A stretch of DNA of 37,827 nucleotides from NCBI GenBank assembly GCA_947258875.1, contig CAMYKB010000017.1, positions 1 to 37,827 on the forward strand. Reading direction: 5' to 3'. Every line of letters starts with the position of its first letter. The first letter of the stretch is position 1. The stretch is from an uncultured Gammaproteobacteria bacterium. Its GTDB lineage: Bacteria; Pseudomonadota; Gammaproteobacteria; CAMYKB01. The notes beneath the pieces were generated by a model. The model worked only from the letters and a program-made list of their open reading frames with translations, had not been told where the DNA came from and made no database searches. A program made the translations under genes and the position numbers. Of the stretch, positions 30,104-37,383 are shown piece after piece.

Positions 30104-30502
30104 TTAGTCGATATCGCGTTGTAAATCCAGCGCCGCAGAATTGATGCAATAACGGAGGTGGGTAGGCTCCGGGCCATCCTCAAACACATGCCCAAGGTGG
30201 CTATCACAGCGGCTGCACAAAACCTCTGTACGCCGCATGCCGAGAGCGCTATCAGTTTCTGCGTCAATGTTATCCTCATTGATCGGCGACCAGAAACTGG
30301 GCCACCCCGAACCCGAGTCATATTTAGTCTGGGAGCTGAATAATGGATTACCACAGCAGGCGCAGAGATAAATCCCATTGTCCTTGCTGTCATAATACCG
30401 CCCGGTGAATGCGGGTTCAGTGCCCTTCTCGCGACAAACGCGGTACTGCTCAGCAGTTAACTGGGCACGCCATTCCTCGTCTGTTTTCGTGACCTTGCTC
30501 AT
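30104..30502 (-). CDS. msrB: Peptide methionine-R-sulfoxide reductase
   Basis: Reduces methionine-R-sulfoxide in proteins. The 132-residue protein carries the zinc pairs CACC and CSRC, the substrate segment [11 protein letters not shown], and the catalytic Cys in [11 protein letters not shown]. The start follows GAGGAGG at 5 bases. It is convergent with gluQ and divergent from the YheT-type hydrolase gene. Confidence 0.97.
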   Translation of the reverse strand: MSKVTKTDEEWRAQLTAEQYRVCREKGTEPAFTGRYYDSKDNGIYLCACCGNPLFSSQTKYDSGSGWPSFWSPINEDNIDAETDSALGMRRTEVLCSRCDSHLGHVFEDGPEPTHLRYCINSAALDLQRDID

Positions 30503-30642
30503 GCTACCCTCCTCAACACCGAATAGCCGAATCGAACGATCAGATTGTAACGCTTCTGGTGTTGTTTTTGCTTATATACAGCCGTCGATTAATTTACAAA
30601 CTATAAAACCAATATTCCTGATTACCAATACAAGGCTACAAC

Positions 30643-31593
30643 TTGATCATAGAAAGTCAGTTCAAGGCAGCCTGGTGGCTGTCTAACCCACATCTGCAAA
30701 CTGTCTGGCCAACATTGTTCAGACGCAAACCACACCTCAAACTGAAACGAGAACGCCTGGAACTGCCGGACGGCGATTTCATCGATATCGACTGGACTGC
30801 AGCGGCTGCTGGCCCATTGGTAGCTGTCTTCCATGGGCTTGAGGGCTCCAGTCAATCGATCTACGCAGCAGGATTACTACATTGCCTGCAATCCTGTGGT
30901 TACCAGGCTGTATTCATGCACTTCCGGGGTTGTAGCGGCGAATGCAATCGCTTGCCGCGCGGCTACCATGCAGGAGATACCGGCGATATCGATTATTTCA
31001 TAGAGGTACTACGCAGCCGCTTTCCACACCGCCAGTTAGCGGCCGTGGGTTTTTCTCTGGGCGGTAATGCACTGCTCAAATGGCTGGGCGAAACAGGCAA
31101 AAACAATCCGCTCGCTTGTGCCGGCGCAGTCTCCGTACCCCTGGAACTGGATATCTGCGCCGAACGCATCGATACGGGTCTATCGCGCGTGTATCAACGC
31201 TATCTGCTACGCAAAATGCACCGCTCGGCACGACGCAAGCTCGGCAAAAACGGTTACCCACTCCATGCCACTACGCTTGCTGGTCTCGCCAGTATCCGCA
31301 GCTTCGATGACCATGTCACCGCCCCGCTCCACGGCTTCAGCGGCGTAGATGATTACTACCAGCGCTCCAGCTCGCGCGCTTATCTGCAACACATCCGTAC
31401 GCCAACCCTGATCGTACATGCAAAAGACGATCCCTTCATGCGCCCCACGATGATCCCCGAAACTCATGAATTGGCCCCCGCGGTCACACTGGAAGTATCA
31501 GAACAAGGAGGACATGTGGGTTTTATTGCCGGTTGGGGACGCTACTGGCTAGAGGAGCGCATCAGCGGCTGGCTGCAAGAACAGTTAGAGTAA
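30643..31593 (+). CDS. YheT-type alpha/beta hydrolase
   Basis: A 316-residue alpha/beta-hydrolase of the YheT/ABHD1-3 group. The nucleophile elbow is GFSLGGNALLKWLGE with Ser, the N-terminal FKAAWWLSNPHLQTVWPTL is the group hallmark, the acid lies in HAKDDPFM and the base in GGHVGFIAG. The start is a TTG (30643) with AAGG upstream; no in-frame ATG lies close enough to keep the conserved N-terminus. Probable esterase or lipase-like enzyme, substrate unknown. Its stop lies 19 bases before the convergent end of the LysE-type gene at the distal edge of the integron array. Confidence 0.88.
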   Translation: MIIESQFKAAWWLSNPHLQTVWPTLFRRKPHLKLKRERLELPDGDFIDIDWTAAAAGPLVAVFHGLEGSSQSIYAAGLLHCLQSCGYQAVFMHFRGCSGECNRLPRGYHAGDTGDIDYFIEVLRSRFPHRQLAAVGFSLGGNALLKWLGETGKNNPLACAGAVSVPLELDICAERIDTGLSRVYQRYLLRKMHRSARRKLGKNGYPLHATTLAGLASIRSFDDHVTAPLHGFSGVDDYYQRSSSRAYLQHIRTPTLIVHAKDDPFMRPTMIPETHELAPAVTLEVSEQGGHVGFIAGWGRYWLEERISGWLQEQLE

Positions 31594-31612
31594 GCACACT
31601 GGAAAGATATGA

Positions 31613-32236
31613 TTAAGCCCTTGCTATCACAAAGACGCCAACAGCAATCAGTACACTGCCCGCGGCAATACCAATTACTTGAGCTGCACTTGAATGGATA
31701 AGCACGCTGACTTGATCTGCCATATAGGCATAACCCAGCTTAACCCCGCCTACCGCTACGCTAGCGATGAGTATAATAATGCAGGCGTCAACATAGGTCA
31801 TAACTGACAAATCAATGAACGCAGGAAAAAATCCAAAATAGAACAAGATTGCTTTTTGATCTCCTAAGGTAATAAAGAGCCCGGCCAGGAAACTGGACAA
31901 CAAAGAAGATTCTATAAACTTCTCAGCCTCGATGGTTTTTAACTTCGATCTCCATAAGACCACACCCAGGCCGATAAGATATGCACCGCCAAGGTATTTT
32001 ACGAGGATAAACAGGCCCCCCAAAGCATCAGCGAGTACCGCCAAACCAAAAATCGCCAGTAGTATGAAAATAACGTCGCCGACCACGATCCCTATGGTTG
32101 CGAAAGCACCATGAACAAATCCGCAAGCGGCAGACCTTGCCGATACAGTCAATACACTAACACTGGGGATAAACGCCAGAATGACCATAACACCGAACAA
32201 TGCAGCAATAGTGCCTAATGTCATACTGATTTGCAT
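31613..32236 (-). CDS. LysE/RhtB-family exporter, distal cassette gene of the integron
   Basis: A 207-residue membrane protein with about six hydrophobic segments, and the LysE-family features near the start (AFIPSVSVLTVSARSAACGFVHGAFATIGIVVGD, ...YLGGAYLIGLGVVLWRSK). These proteins export amino acids or related metabolites. ATG 32236 (MQISMTLGTIAALFGVM) lies 3 bases after the R' box of the preceding attC and has no ribosome site, as often seen for cassette genes. No complete attC follows it: only 19 bases separate it from yheT, so its own recombination site is lost, or it is the first host gene behind the array. Confidence 0.8.
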   Translation of the reverse strand: MQISMTLGTIAALFGVMVILAFIPSVSVLTVSARSAACGFVHGAFATIGIVVGDVIFILLAIFGLAVLADALGGLFILVKYLGGAYLIGLGVVLWRSKLKTIEAEKFIESSLLSSFLAGLFITLGDQKAILFYFGFFPAFIDLSVMTYVDACIIILIASVAVGGVKLGYAYMADQVSVLIHSSAAQVIGIAAGSVLIAVGVFVIARA

Positions 32237-32238
32237 AG

Positions 32239-32302
32239 GATTAACGCCGCAGTTCAAAGAATGCGAGGCATGAGCGACCATTTGTGAAACTGCATGTTAG
32301 GC
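32239..32302 (-). repeat. Integron attC site of the GNAT cassette
   Basis: Read on the minus strand: R'' GCCTAAC (32296-32302), L'' GCAGTTTCACAA, a 20-odd base centre, L' TTGAACTGC, R' GTTAATC (32239-32245). L'' pairs with L' over nine bases, with two unpaired bases only on the L'' side, which is the extrahelical-base pattern that marks attC sites. The GNAT stop codon lies inside R'', a common cassette arrangement. R' deviates from GTTRRRY at one position. Confidence 0.8.
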
Positions 32303-32761
32303 ATGGGAGTTCATTGATTTGTCGAAGACGTGCTGTTCTTTGGTGACCGCAAAGCCTAACCGCTCATAGAAGGCATAAGCATCACTGCGTGACGAACGAG
32401 TGCGAACCCTGAGTTTTTCGATACCGCAGCGCCCCACCCAAGCTTCGGCAGCCAACAACAGGGCCCGCCCAATACCACGGCCACGATACTGCTCAGAGAC
32501 AACGAATCCACCTAGCTCTGCGAACGCATCTGACTCAAGCCGAAGAGCGAGAAACACGTGCAACCATCCGACAACAGCGCCATCGGGAAAACATGCCACC
32601 AGCACAAGGTGTTCACTGGACCGAAGAGTCACAGCCAAGCGGTCTGCGAGCCCTCGAGATGAGGATGGATAGCCAAGCTGTGTCGACAGTTCGGCTAATG
32701 CTGCCGCATCGTCTATAGATGCATATCGGATCTCAGTCTTTTCCATATTTCTATATGCCAT
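32297..32761 (-). CDS. GNAT-family N-acetyltransferase (integron cassette)
   Basis: A GNAT acetyltransferase of about 154 residues. The acetyl-CoA loop is QYRGRGIGRALL (motif A, R-x-x-G-x-G), preceded by FAELGGFVVSEQ and followed by YAFYERLGFAV, the motif-B end. Start uncertain: ATG 32761 (MAYRNMEKTEIRYAS) has AGGG nearby, while ATG 32746 (MEKTEIRYAS) is also possible; the longer frame to 32824 would run through the upstream attC-like site. The substrate cannot be inferred. The stop codon is inside the attC R'' box. Confidence 0.85.
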   Translation of the reverse strand: MAYRNMEKTEIRYASIDDAAALAELSTQLGYPSSSRGLADRLAVTLRSSEHLVLVACFPDGAVVGWLHVFLALRLESDAFAELGGFVVSEQYRGRGIGRALLLAAEAWVGRCGIEKLRVRTRSSRSDAYAFYERLGFAVTKEQHVFDKSMNSHA

Positions 32762-32845
32762 TCGCCCTAAAGCCAGGTGATTAAGTTGAGGGCTGCTTGT
32801 ATTTTTACGCAGTCCCTCTTGCACGTTTGGTGTCTACTTTATAGG
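32762..32845 (-). repeat. Degenerate attC-like site of the YciI cassette
   Basis: Between the YciI-like and GNAT genes, minus strand: AGGGACTGC pairs with GCAGCCCT with one unpaired A, around a 12-base AT-rich loop (stem at 32789-32796 and 32809-32817). An R'-like CTTTAGGGC lies directly before the GNAT start. A GCCTAAG box lies nearer to the YciI stop (about 32896-32902). The outer boxes are poor, so the limits are uncertain. Confidence 0.4.
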
Positions 32846-32906
32846 GAGGGATGTTCACAGTTCCTTTTTGAACGCCTTGTTTCGGTTTGTTACTCTTAGG
32901 CGTAAC

Positions 32907-33194
32907 TTAACCTATCAGAAAACTTAAGCGTTCATCAGCTTTTTTGGCTTCAATTTCAAGAATTTCCGCGCTTACCACATTTTCCGTGACAAACGGATCG
33001 TCGTTCACCCTGCTTTGAAGATCTGACAGCGAGGTATTGTGTGCCACAATGCCACCGCCTAGATTAGGCTGAAGACTACCCGCCAACAAAAATATACCGT
33101 CATCAAAACCGCGTTTAATCCATCCGTTGTGGCCTTCCATAAATTGGTCAGCCTGGCCTTTATTATCAGAAAATTTCAGAAGTACGATAAACAC
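32907..33194 (-). CDS. YciI-like protein (integron cassette)
   Basis: A 95-residue protein of the YciI/YCII dimeric alpha-beta-barrel type: MFIVLLKFSDNKGQADQFMEGHNGWIKRGFDDGIFLLAGSL followed by the DDPF segment typical of the family. The start is GTG 33194 with AGGAG 10 bases upstream. The His in EGHNGW matches the conserved His of the family (HxxxL position). Function is unknown for most members; some are Cl-transferring or lactone-handling enzymes. Orientation and flanking attC-like sites mark it as a cassette gene. Confidence 0.8.
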   Translation of the reverse strand: MFIVLLKFSDNKGQADQFMEGHNGWIKRGFDDGIFLLAGSLQPNLGGGIVAHNTSLSDLQSRVNDDPFVTENVVSAEILEIEAKKADERLSFLIG

Positions 33195-33261
33195 CGGATT
33201 TGTTCTCCTATCTATTTGGTTGGACGAAAAAAATGTGGCTATCTTTAGCTCGCGATGGCAG

Positions 33262-33355
33262 CCCTAACGCCATACTCATGGGCCAACCGGAGCGCAGCGT
33301 AATATACAAAACAAACAATATTTTTGACAGTCAATGTTGATTTGCATGGTTAGAT
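33262..33355 (-). repeat. attC-like site of the GFA cassette
   Basis: Minus strand: R'' ATCTAAC (33349-33355), which fits RYYYAAC, and R' GTTAGGG (33262-33268), preceded by GGC as in many attC sites. Both ends share CTAAC and a CCATGC/CCATAC element next to it in inverted orientation. The inner L boxes pair only partly. It lies 7 bases after the GFA stop. Confidence 0.55.
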
Positions 33356-33362
33356 CCTGCTT

Positions 33363-33791
33363 TCAACCTTTCTCTAACAACCCCTGTATCCATTCTTCAG
33401 GCGCAAACTCCTCGAACTGTGGTAGTGAGTCTGATATTTCGTACCAAGGTGCTTTTGATCCTATGAAAATATGGGCTCTTGGTTTTATTCCTGGATCTGT
33501 GTCAAGAGTTCCAGCTGGAATGATCACATTATTATCTTCTTTTTCAATTACCGGAACGCTTGATCCGCAATTGCTACAAAAACAACGATCATCCTGTTGC
33601 GGAGCCTTATAGGTTGTGACAAGGTCAACACCACAAATCCATTGGAATCCATCTGTGTCTGCATGTAGAAAGCTACCAAATGCACTCCCATGAACTTTCC
33701 TACACATGGAACAATGACAATTATTTATCATGTAGATACGACCATCTAATTGATACTTAACTTGCCCACAAAGGCACGATCCCAGGATCAT
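33363..33791 (-). CDS. GFA-family (CENP-V-like) zinc protein (integron cassette)
   Basis: A 142-residue protein of the glutathione-dependent formaldehyde-activating (GFA/CENP-V) family. Zinc-binding motifs are GSCLCGQVKYQ, CHCSMCRKVHGSAFGSF and CFCSNCGSSVPV, all intact. The C-terminal EISDSLPQFEEF is typical. The start has GGAG 8 bases upstream. The family includes S-hydroxymethylglutathione-binding and related proteins, but many members have no known reaction. GFA genes are frequent passengers of environmental integrons. Confidence 0.9.
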   Translation of the reverse strand: MILGSCLCGQVKYQLDGRIYMINNCHCSMCRKVHGSAFGSFLHADTDGFQWICGVDLVTTYKAPQQDDRCFCSNCGSSVPVIEKEDNNVIIPAGTLDTDPGIKPRAHIFIGSKAPWYEISDSLPQFEEFAPEEWIQGLLEKG

Positions 33792-33804
33792 AATTATTAC
33801 TCCA

Positions 33805-33960
33805 CAAACAACCTCACGTTCTCAGAAGGAGCGTCTCAGTGGCGACAGAGAACCCATGATATGCATATTACCATTTTGAATACGATGGTGAAAAACGATA
33901 CACAGTGGGTATATTAATGTGATGAGTTATGGGTCTTGACGCCACAGTAGCTTGTTAGAG
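33805..33960 (-). repeat. Degenerate attC-like site of the unknown-lipoprotein cassette
   Basis: Minus strand: R'' CTCTAAC (33954-33960) followed by ACTGTGGCG, which pairs mainly over GTGGCG with CGCCACTGAG about 100 bases later. A GTTGTTTG box near 33805-33812, before the GFA ribosome site, is a weak R' candidate. Long and diverged compared with the other sites. Confidence 0.4.
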
Positions 33961-33963
33961 ACC

Positions 33964-34368
33964 TTATTCTTTGAGGATTGTTAACCACTTTTTCCACTGC
34001 TGATTCAGCTTGACTAAATCATCATCAGGATTTTTTAAAGCCTTCAGGCTACGTTCCAAGCCCTCTATTTGCAGCTCAAGCATGTTCACAGCCCAATCCT
34101 GTTTGTCCTTATATGGTTTCTTTTTTAACGCCACGAGATAATCATGAACTTCAGCGTATAATTTTTTGTTCCTTTCTTCTGCTTCTTTGACAGTTTCACC
34201 ATTCTTTAAAAGAATATCTTTTGCAAGACTCCAGTTTTGTTCTTCATATGGGATATCTATTTGTTCTTGAATTAATCGATCAACTATTTCCAGCTGCATC
34301 TTGGTTGGTTCATTTCCGCAACCCTGTACACCTAAACAAATAAATAGCAATAAAATACAATATTTCAT
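33964..34368 (-). CDS. Lipoprotein of unknown function (integron cassette)
   Basis: A 134-residue protein that I do not recognise. Start ATG 34368 (MKYCILLLFICLGVQGC) gives a clean lipoprotein signal with lipobox GVQGC; the longer frame to 34467 would run through an attC site. The mature part is highly charged and helical (RLIQEQIDIPYEEQNW, EAEERNKKLYAEVHDYLVALKKKPYKDKQDW), ending in WKKWLTILKE. G+C is very low (21 of 60 at 34141-34200), unlike its neighbours, as expected for independently acquired cassettes. Confidence 0.7.
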   Translation of the reverse strand: MKYCILLLFICLGVQGCGNEPTKMQLEIVDRLIQEQIDIPYEEQNWSLAKDILLKNGETVKEAEERNKKLYAEVHDYLVALKKKPYKDKQDWAVNMLELQIEGLERSLKALKNPDDDLVKLNQQWKKWLTILKE

Positions 34369-34395
34369 TTTCTTAGCCCATGCCCTGTTATGGAT

Positions 34396-34487
34396 TCTAG
34401 ACGTTTGAGCCAAGGGCCCGGAAAAATGCGAAGCGCGTTTGGCAGTCCCGCCCGCGATAGCGGGCAAACTTGGCTGCCTTACTAGGC
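34396..34487 (-). repeat. attC site of the VOC cassette
   Basis: Minus strand: R'' GCCTAGT (34481-34487), 5-base spacer, L'' AGCCAAG; then L' CTTGGCT, 5-base spacer, R' GTCTAGA (34396-34402). L'' and L' are perfect inverted repeats of 7 bases, and the centre contains a 6-bp hairpin GCCCGC-GATA-GCGGGC. The spacing is exactly that of attC sites, but both R boxes are degenerate (CTAG in place of CTAAC/GTTAG). The VOC stop codon lies in R''. Confidence 0.65.
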
Positions 34488-34952
34488 GTTGCCTTGCCCA
34501 AAGAGTGCTTCAGAACGTCGGTTTATTTCCTCAGGCGCGAGATCTTCTTTGTGTGTGGATAGAAACCAGATGTGTCCGAAAGGGTCTTGCAGCGTACCGC
34601 TACGGTCGCCATAAAACTGGTCCTGCACTGGCGTGACAGCCTTTGCACCCGCAGCAATGGCTTGGCCGAACAGAACATCCACGTCCTCCACATACACATA
34701 AAGTCCAACCGACGAGCCTCCCAGTACTTGTGGGTCGCTGGTTGGGCTTTCTTCACAGGCGTCCGCCAGCATGATACGGGAATCCCCGATGCTGATTTCG
34801 GCATGCCCAATCTTTCCTCCCGGCGCATCCAGACGAAACAATTCAGCCGCACCAAAGGCGCGTTTGTAAAAGTCGAGAGCCTCGGTCGCGCCTTTGATGA
34901 TCAGATACGGGGTTACGTTGTGGTATCCATCGGGTATGGGTTTAACTGACAT
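34482..34952 (-). CDS. VOC-family (PhnB-like) protein, first recognised cassette gene
   Basis: A 156-residue vicinal-oxygen-chelate protein of the PhnB/YaeR type: YHNVTPYLIIKGATEALDFYKRAFGAAELFR, then GHAEISIGDSRIMLAD, and DPFGHIWFLSTHKED with the usual glyoxalase-fold repeat. Members include glyoxalase-like and fosfomycin/bleomycin-resistance-like proteins, but the PhnB subgroup has no settled activity. Strong ribosome site (AGGAG, 7 bases). It is the gene nearest to the integrase remnant, so in an active integron it would be the cassette best served by the Pc promoter. Confidence 0.85.
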   Translation of the reverse strand: MSVKPIPDGYHNVTPYLIIKGATEALDFYKRAFGAAELFRLDAPGGKIGHAEISIGDSRIMLADACEESPTSDPQVLGGSSVGLYVYVEDVDVLFGQAIAAGAKAVTPVQDQFYGDRSGTLQDPFGHIWFLSTHKEDLAPEEINRRSEALFGQGNA

Positions 34953-34987
34953 GTCACTACTCCTTTCCTAGTAAAATTTGCCAAATC

Positions 34988-35051
34988 GCCTAACGTATTG
35001 AGCTCATTGGCGCGCGATAATTCGCGCGCACAATGTAGCAACTTGTTGCGA
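34988..35051 (-). repeat. Well-folded attC site next to the integrase remnant
   Basis: Minus strand: R'' TCGCAAC, then GCTACATTGTGCGCGCGA, loop ATTA, TCGCGCGCCAATGAGC, then R' GTTAGGC (34988-34994, perfect GTTRRRY). The two arms pair over 16 bases with exactly two unpaired bases, A and T, both on the same (L'') arm. That is the extrahelical-base signature of integron attC sites. It precedes the VOC gene and so closes a further, gene-less cassette or attI-proximal segment. Confidence 0.85.
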
Positions 35052-35386
35052 TGCGCGCATACATTAATTAATACATGACAAAAGAAGGATGTGTTGAATT
35101 CGAGCAGAACTACGCTTCGCTTGATACCATTTTTTCAACATATCGTCCAATCACTTATTTTGCTTTTTAATAATTATTTGGCCTTATGCGTCAGCCGCAA
35201 CAGCTGCTATACGAACCCCTTTGGGTCTGGATAGTTTACTTCATGATTTAGTATTGTATGCGAATAATTCATTGATTTTATTAAAATTAACCAATTCCTG
35301 CCCCATTATCAAGCCATACATATTGGGACAATATCTTGTTGAGAAAATGTAAATTCCTTACACTGGGGTTTTCCTAGGAGGTATCA
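35052..35386. other. Gene-free segment between attC and integrase remnant (attI/Pc region)
   Basis: About 335 AT-rich bases without a convincing gene. A 31-residue reading frame at 35075-35170 on the plus strand has no recognisable features. By position this stretch should contain attI and the cassette promoter Pc, or a non-coding cassette. An attI core could not be assigned with confidence; AATTAACC near 35284-35291 is the only weak candidate. Confidence 0.5.
35336..35364 (+). promoter_or_regulatory. Candidate promoter of the integrase gene
   Basis: TTGTTG (35336-35341) and TACACT (35359-35364) are separated by 17 bases, 22 bases before the proposed integrase TTG start. The -10 matches the consensus at four of six positions, the -35 at three. 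No LexA box is evident next to it. Confidence 0.35.
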
Positions 35387-35985
35387 TTGTGGGGTCTAAC
35401 TCATACACCACATAACCAGAAACCTAAGTTACTCGATCAAATCAAGCTGGCCTGTCAGCGTCTGCATTACAACCCACGCACTGCATCCAGTTATGTCTAC
35501 TGGTGCCGCCAATACGTTCTCTTTCACAAATAACGCCACCCCAGGGAGATGGGAAAAGTCGTGATTGAGGCATTCTTGAATTATTTGGTCACACAGCGAC
35601 ATTTGTCTGCCAGCCCCCAGTTACAGGCATTGAATGCTCTGTTTTTCTTGTATAAGCATGTTCTTGCAATTGAACCCGGCAGACTCGATAACCCCGCACG
35701 GGTCAAGCGCAAGCAATTTCTGCCAACCATGTTAAGCACCTATGAGGTGCGCGATATTCTGGCTAGAATGAAAGGCACCCCGAAGCTGATGGCCGAGCTT
35801 ATTTATGGTATCGGCATGCGGGTGAATGAATGCACACAACTGCTTGCCAAAGATATTGATTTCGATCTAAAACCATCGCCATCCACCAGTGTGAAGACGG
35901 CAAAGACCGTCTGACGCTACTCCCTAAGAGACTTAGTGGCTCCCTTGCAGCAGTAATCGATTCTGCTGCAGGCTTACACAGCTAA
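35387..35985 (+). pseudogene. intI: Integron integrase (IntI-type tyrosine recombinase), broken and truncated
   Basis: Start TTG 35387 behind a strong ribosome site (AGGAGGT). The translation gives the N-terminal core-binding domain (KPKLLDQIKLACQRLHYNPRT, YVYWCRQYVLFHK), then an in-frame TAA (35531-35533) in place of a sense codon. It resumes at once in the same frame with RHPREMGKVVIEAFLNYLV, ASPQLQALNALFFLYKHVL, LPTMLSTYEVRDIL and LIYGIGMRVNECTQLLAKDIDFD, containing catalytic Arg box I. Near 35868-35874 a single-base loss in an A-run shifts the frame; the shifted frame continues TIAIHQCEDGKDRLTLLPKRL to a TAA at 35983. The C-terminal part with H-x-x-R and the nucleophilic Tyr is missing. 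FHK-RHP-EMG, LNALLFLY and GTGMR-like patterns fit the integron integrase family. Three independent lesions make it non-functional. Confidence 0.85.
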
Positions 35986-36058
35986 TGCGGACAGCACCAA
36001 TGCATCTGCGGTCTCCAGAGCCCCTATCAGGGTGGATACTGGTATGCGAGCAGGAGTA

Positions 36059-36799
36059 TTAAATAAACGAAATGATATTACCCTCGTACATAACGGGGCC
36101 TGTCGGAGTTTCCGGCGGCGGCGCATCCATTGGCTCCATGCTGATCGCCAGGCCCTTGGTCTTCTTAAGCATGCGCCACTCTTTTTTGCTGAGTTTAAAT
36201 GTGGTTTCCTTGGCGTGTTGCAGCTCTCCCATAGGCATATATTTGCGGCCGGTTTCCATGACACACCACAGCGCTACACGCTGGTTCCTGGGAGTAACAC
36301 CCTCATCCATCACCACTAATTTGAGTTCGCGTGTGGGCTGATAGGCTGTTGCCATGACCATGGGCTCACTCGACTGGCTTTCGAGTACCGCGACAAATGC
36401 CGCTGTGGCGACACCATCTTGCTGGCTTAGCGGGACGAGCTGGTAAACCAGTAACGCTGCCGCTAGCGCCATGCCCGCAAAAGCGCTGCCGCGCCACAAC
36501 GCCAGGCTGCGCCAGAAACCTTGTGGTGTTTTATCTGTAACGGATCGAATATTTTCCCGTGGCCCGATCGCAGTCTGAATTTCCTGCCAGACGCGTTGTG
36601 GAGGCTGCACTTCTGGCAGGCGTTCTGCCAGCGGGCTGAGGCGGCGCTCCCAATCGTCAATCGCTTGCTGCAGATAACTGCGCTGATGCGCCAGTTGCCT
36701 GAAACGCCTGCGCGCATGTCCCTTCAGGCTGCCCACAACGTAGGCTGCGGCCAGTCGCTCATAGACCTCCGGGTTTTGATAGCGATCTAGTCGAGACAT
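36059..36799 (-). CDS. Anti-sigma factor, RskA-like
   Basis: A 246-residue membrane protein. The N-terminal ~90 residues (YERLAAAYVVGSLKGHARRRFRQLAHQ) form the cytoplasmic anti-sigma domain; no zinc-binding HxxxCxxC is visible. One transmembrane segment (FAGMALAAALLVYQLVPL, about residues 107-125) is followed by a periplasmic RskA C-terminal domain with VALWCVMETGRKYMPMGEL and the ending LAISMEPMDAPPPETPTGPVMYEG. Its start overlaps the sigma-factor stop by 13 bases, so translation is coupled. It should hold the sigma factor until a periplasmic signal triggers proteolysis. It converges with the integrase remnant. Confidence 0.88.
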   Translation of the reverse strand: MSRLDRYQNPEVYERLAAAYVVGSLKGHARRRFRQLAHQRSYLQQAIDDWERRLSPLAERLPEVQPPQRVWQEIQTAIGPRENIRSVTDKTPQGFWRSLALWRGSAFAGMALAAALLVYQLVPLSQQDGVATAAFVAVLESQSSEPMVMATAYQPTRELKLVVMDEGVTPRNQRVALWCVMETGRKYMPMGELQHAKETTFKLSKKEWRMLKKTKGLAISMEPMDAPPPETPTGPVMYEGNIISFI

Positions 36800-37335
36800 T
36801 CGCGTAACTGCTCCATACCCCTGCGGATCCAGGCTTTCACTGTACCCAGCGGGGTCGATAATAGGGTCGATAACTCATCATGTGTGTGTCCATAACAATA
36901 GGACATCACAATGCAACGCTTTTGTTCATCCCTGAGTTGGTCCAGGCAATTCATCACGGCCTGGTTCGCAGCGCCCAATTCTGTGGCGCTAAGGGGATCA
37001 TTAATTTCTGATGCAAAAATATCATCGCTGTACTCATCCATAGTGCGGTCAGTTTGCACGCGTGTACTACGCAATAAGTCCAACGCCCGGTTGCGTACTA
37101 TGCTGATCATCCAGGTCATGGCTTTACCACGGACGGGATCAAAGCTGGCGGCCTTGTCCCAGATCTTGACGAAACTGTCCTGCAATACATCTTCAGCCAT
37201 CTCCTGCTGCCTGAGTAGCGCGAGACTTACCGCAAATAATCTGCCTGATACCTTGCGATACAACGTCTCGAGCGCCTTTTGGTCACCTTGCGCACAGGCA
37301 ACCAGTAATTCGGCCAGAGGATCGGTAGAACTCAT
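36787..37335 (-). CDS. ECF-family RNA polymerase sigma factor (SigK/RpoE-like)
   Basis: A 182-residue group-4 sigma factor starting at ATG 37335 (MSSTDPLAELLVACAQGDQ); an ATG at 37383 in frame adds 16 residues without family support. Region 2 shows QEMAEDVLQDSFVKIWDKAASFDPVRGKAMTWMISIVRNRALDLLR; region 4 shows CLDQLRDEQKRCIVMSYCYGHTHDELSTLLSTPLGTVKAWIRRGMEQLRECL, with its helix-turn-helix. Pairing with an RskA-like anti-sigma factor is the known SigK/RskA arrangement. The regulon is unknown; such systems often respond to oxidative or envelope stress. Confidence 0.93.
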   Translation of the reverse strand: MSSTDPLAELLVACAQGDQKALETLYRKVSGRLFAVSLALLRQQEMAEDVLQDSFVKIWDKAASFDPVRGKAMTWMISIVRNRALDLLRSTRVQTDRTMDEYSDDIFASEINDPLSATELGAANQAVMNCLDQLRDEQKRCIVMSYCYGHTHDELSTLLSTPLGTVKAWIRRGMEQLRECLD

Positions 37336-37383
37336 GATAAAATGTGCCTGTCCGTTGTTATTATCAGCATTGGATAATAACAT

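Noticed and set aside
31594-31620. Terminal attC after the LysE-type gene
   Set aside because: Only 19 bases separate it from yheT; GCTTAAT resembles an R'' box, but no second arm is present.
35075-35170. Short plus-strand frame (31 codons) between attC and intI
   Set aside because: No ribosome site of note, no known motif; too short to support as a gene.
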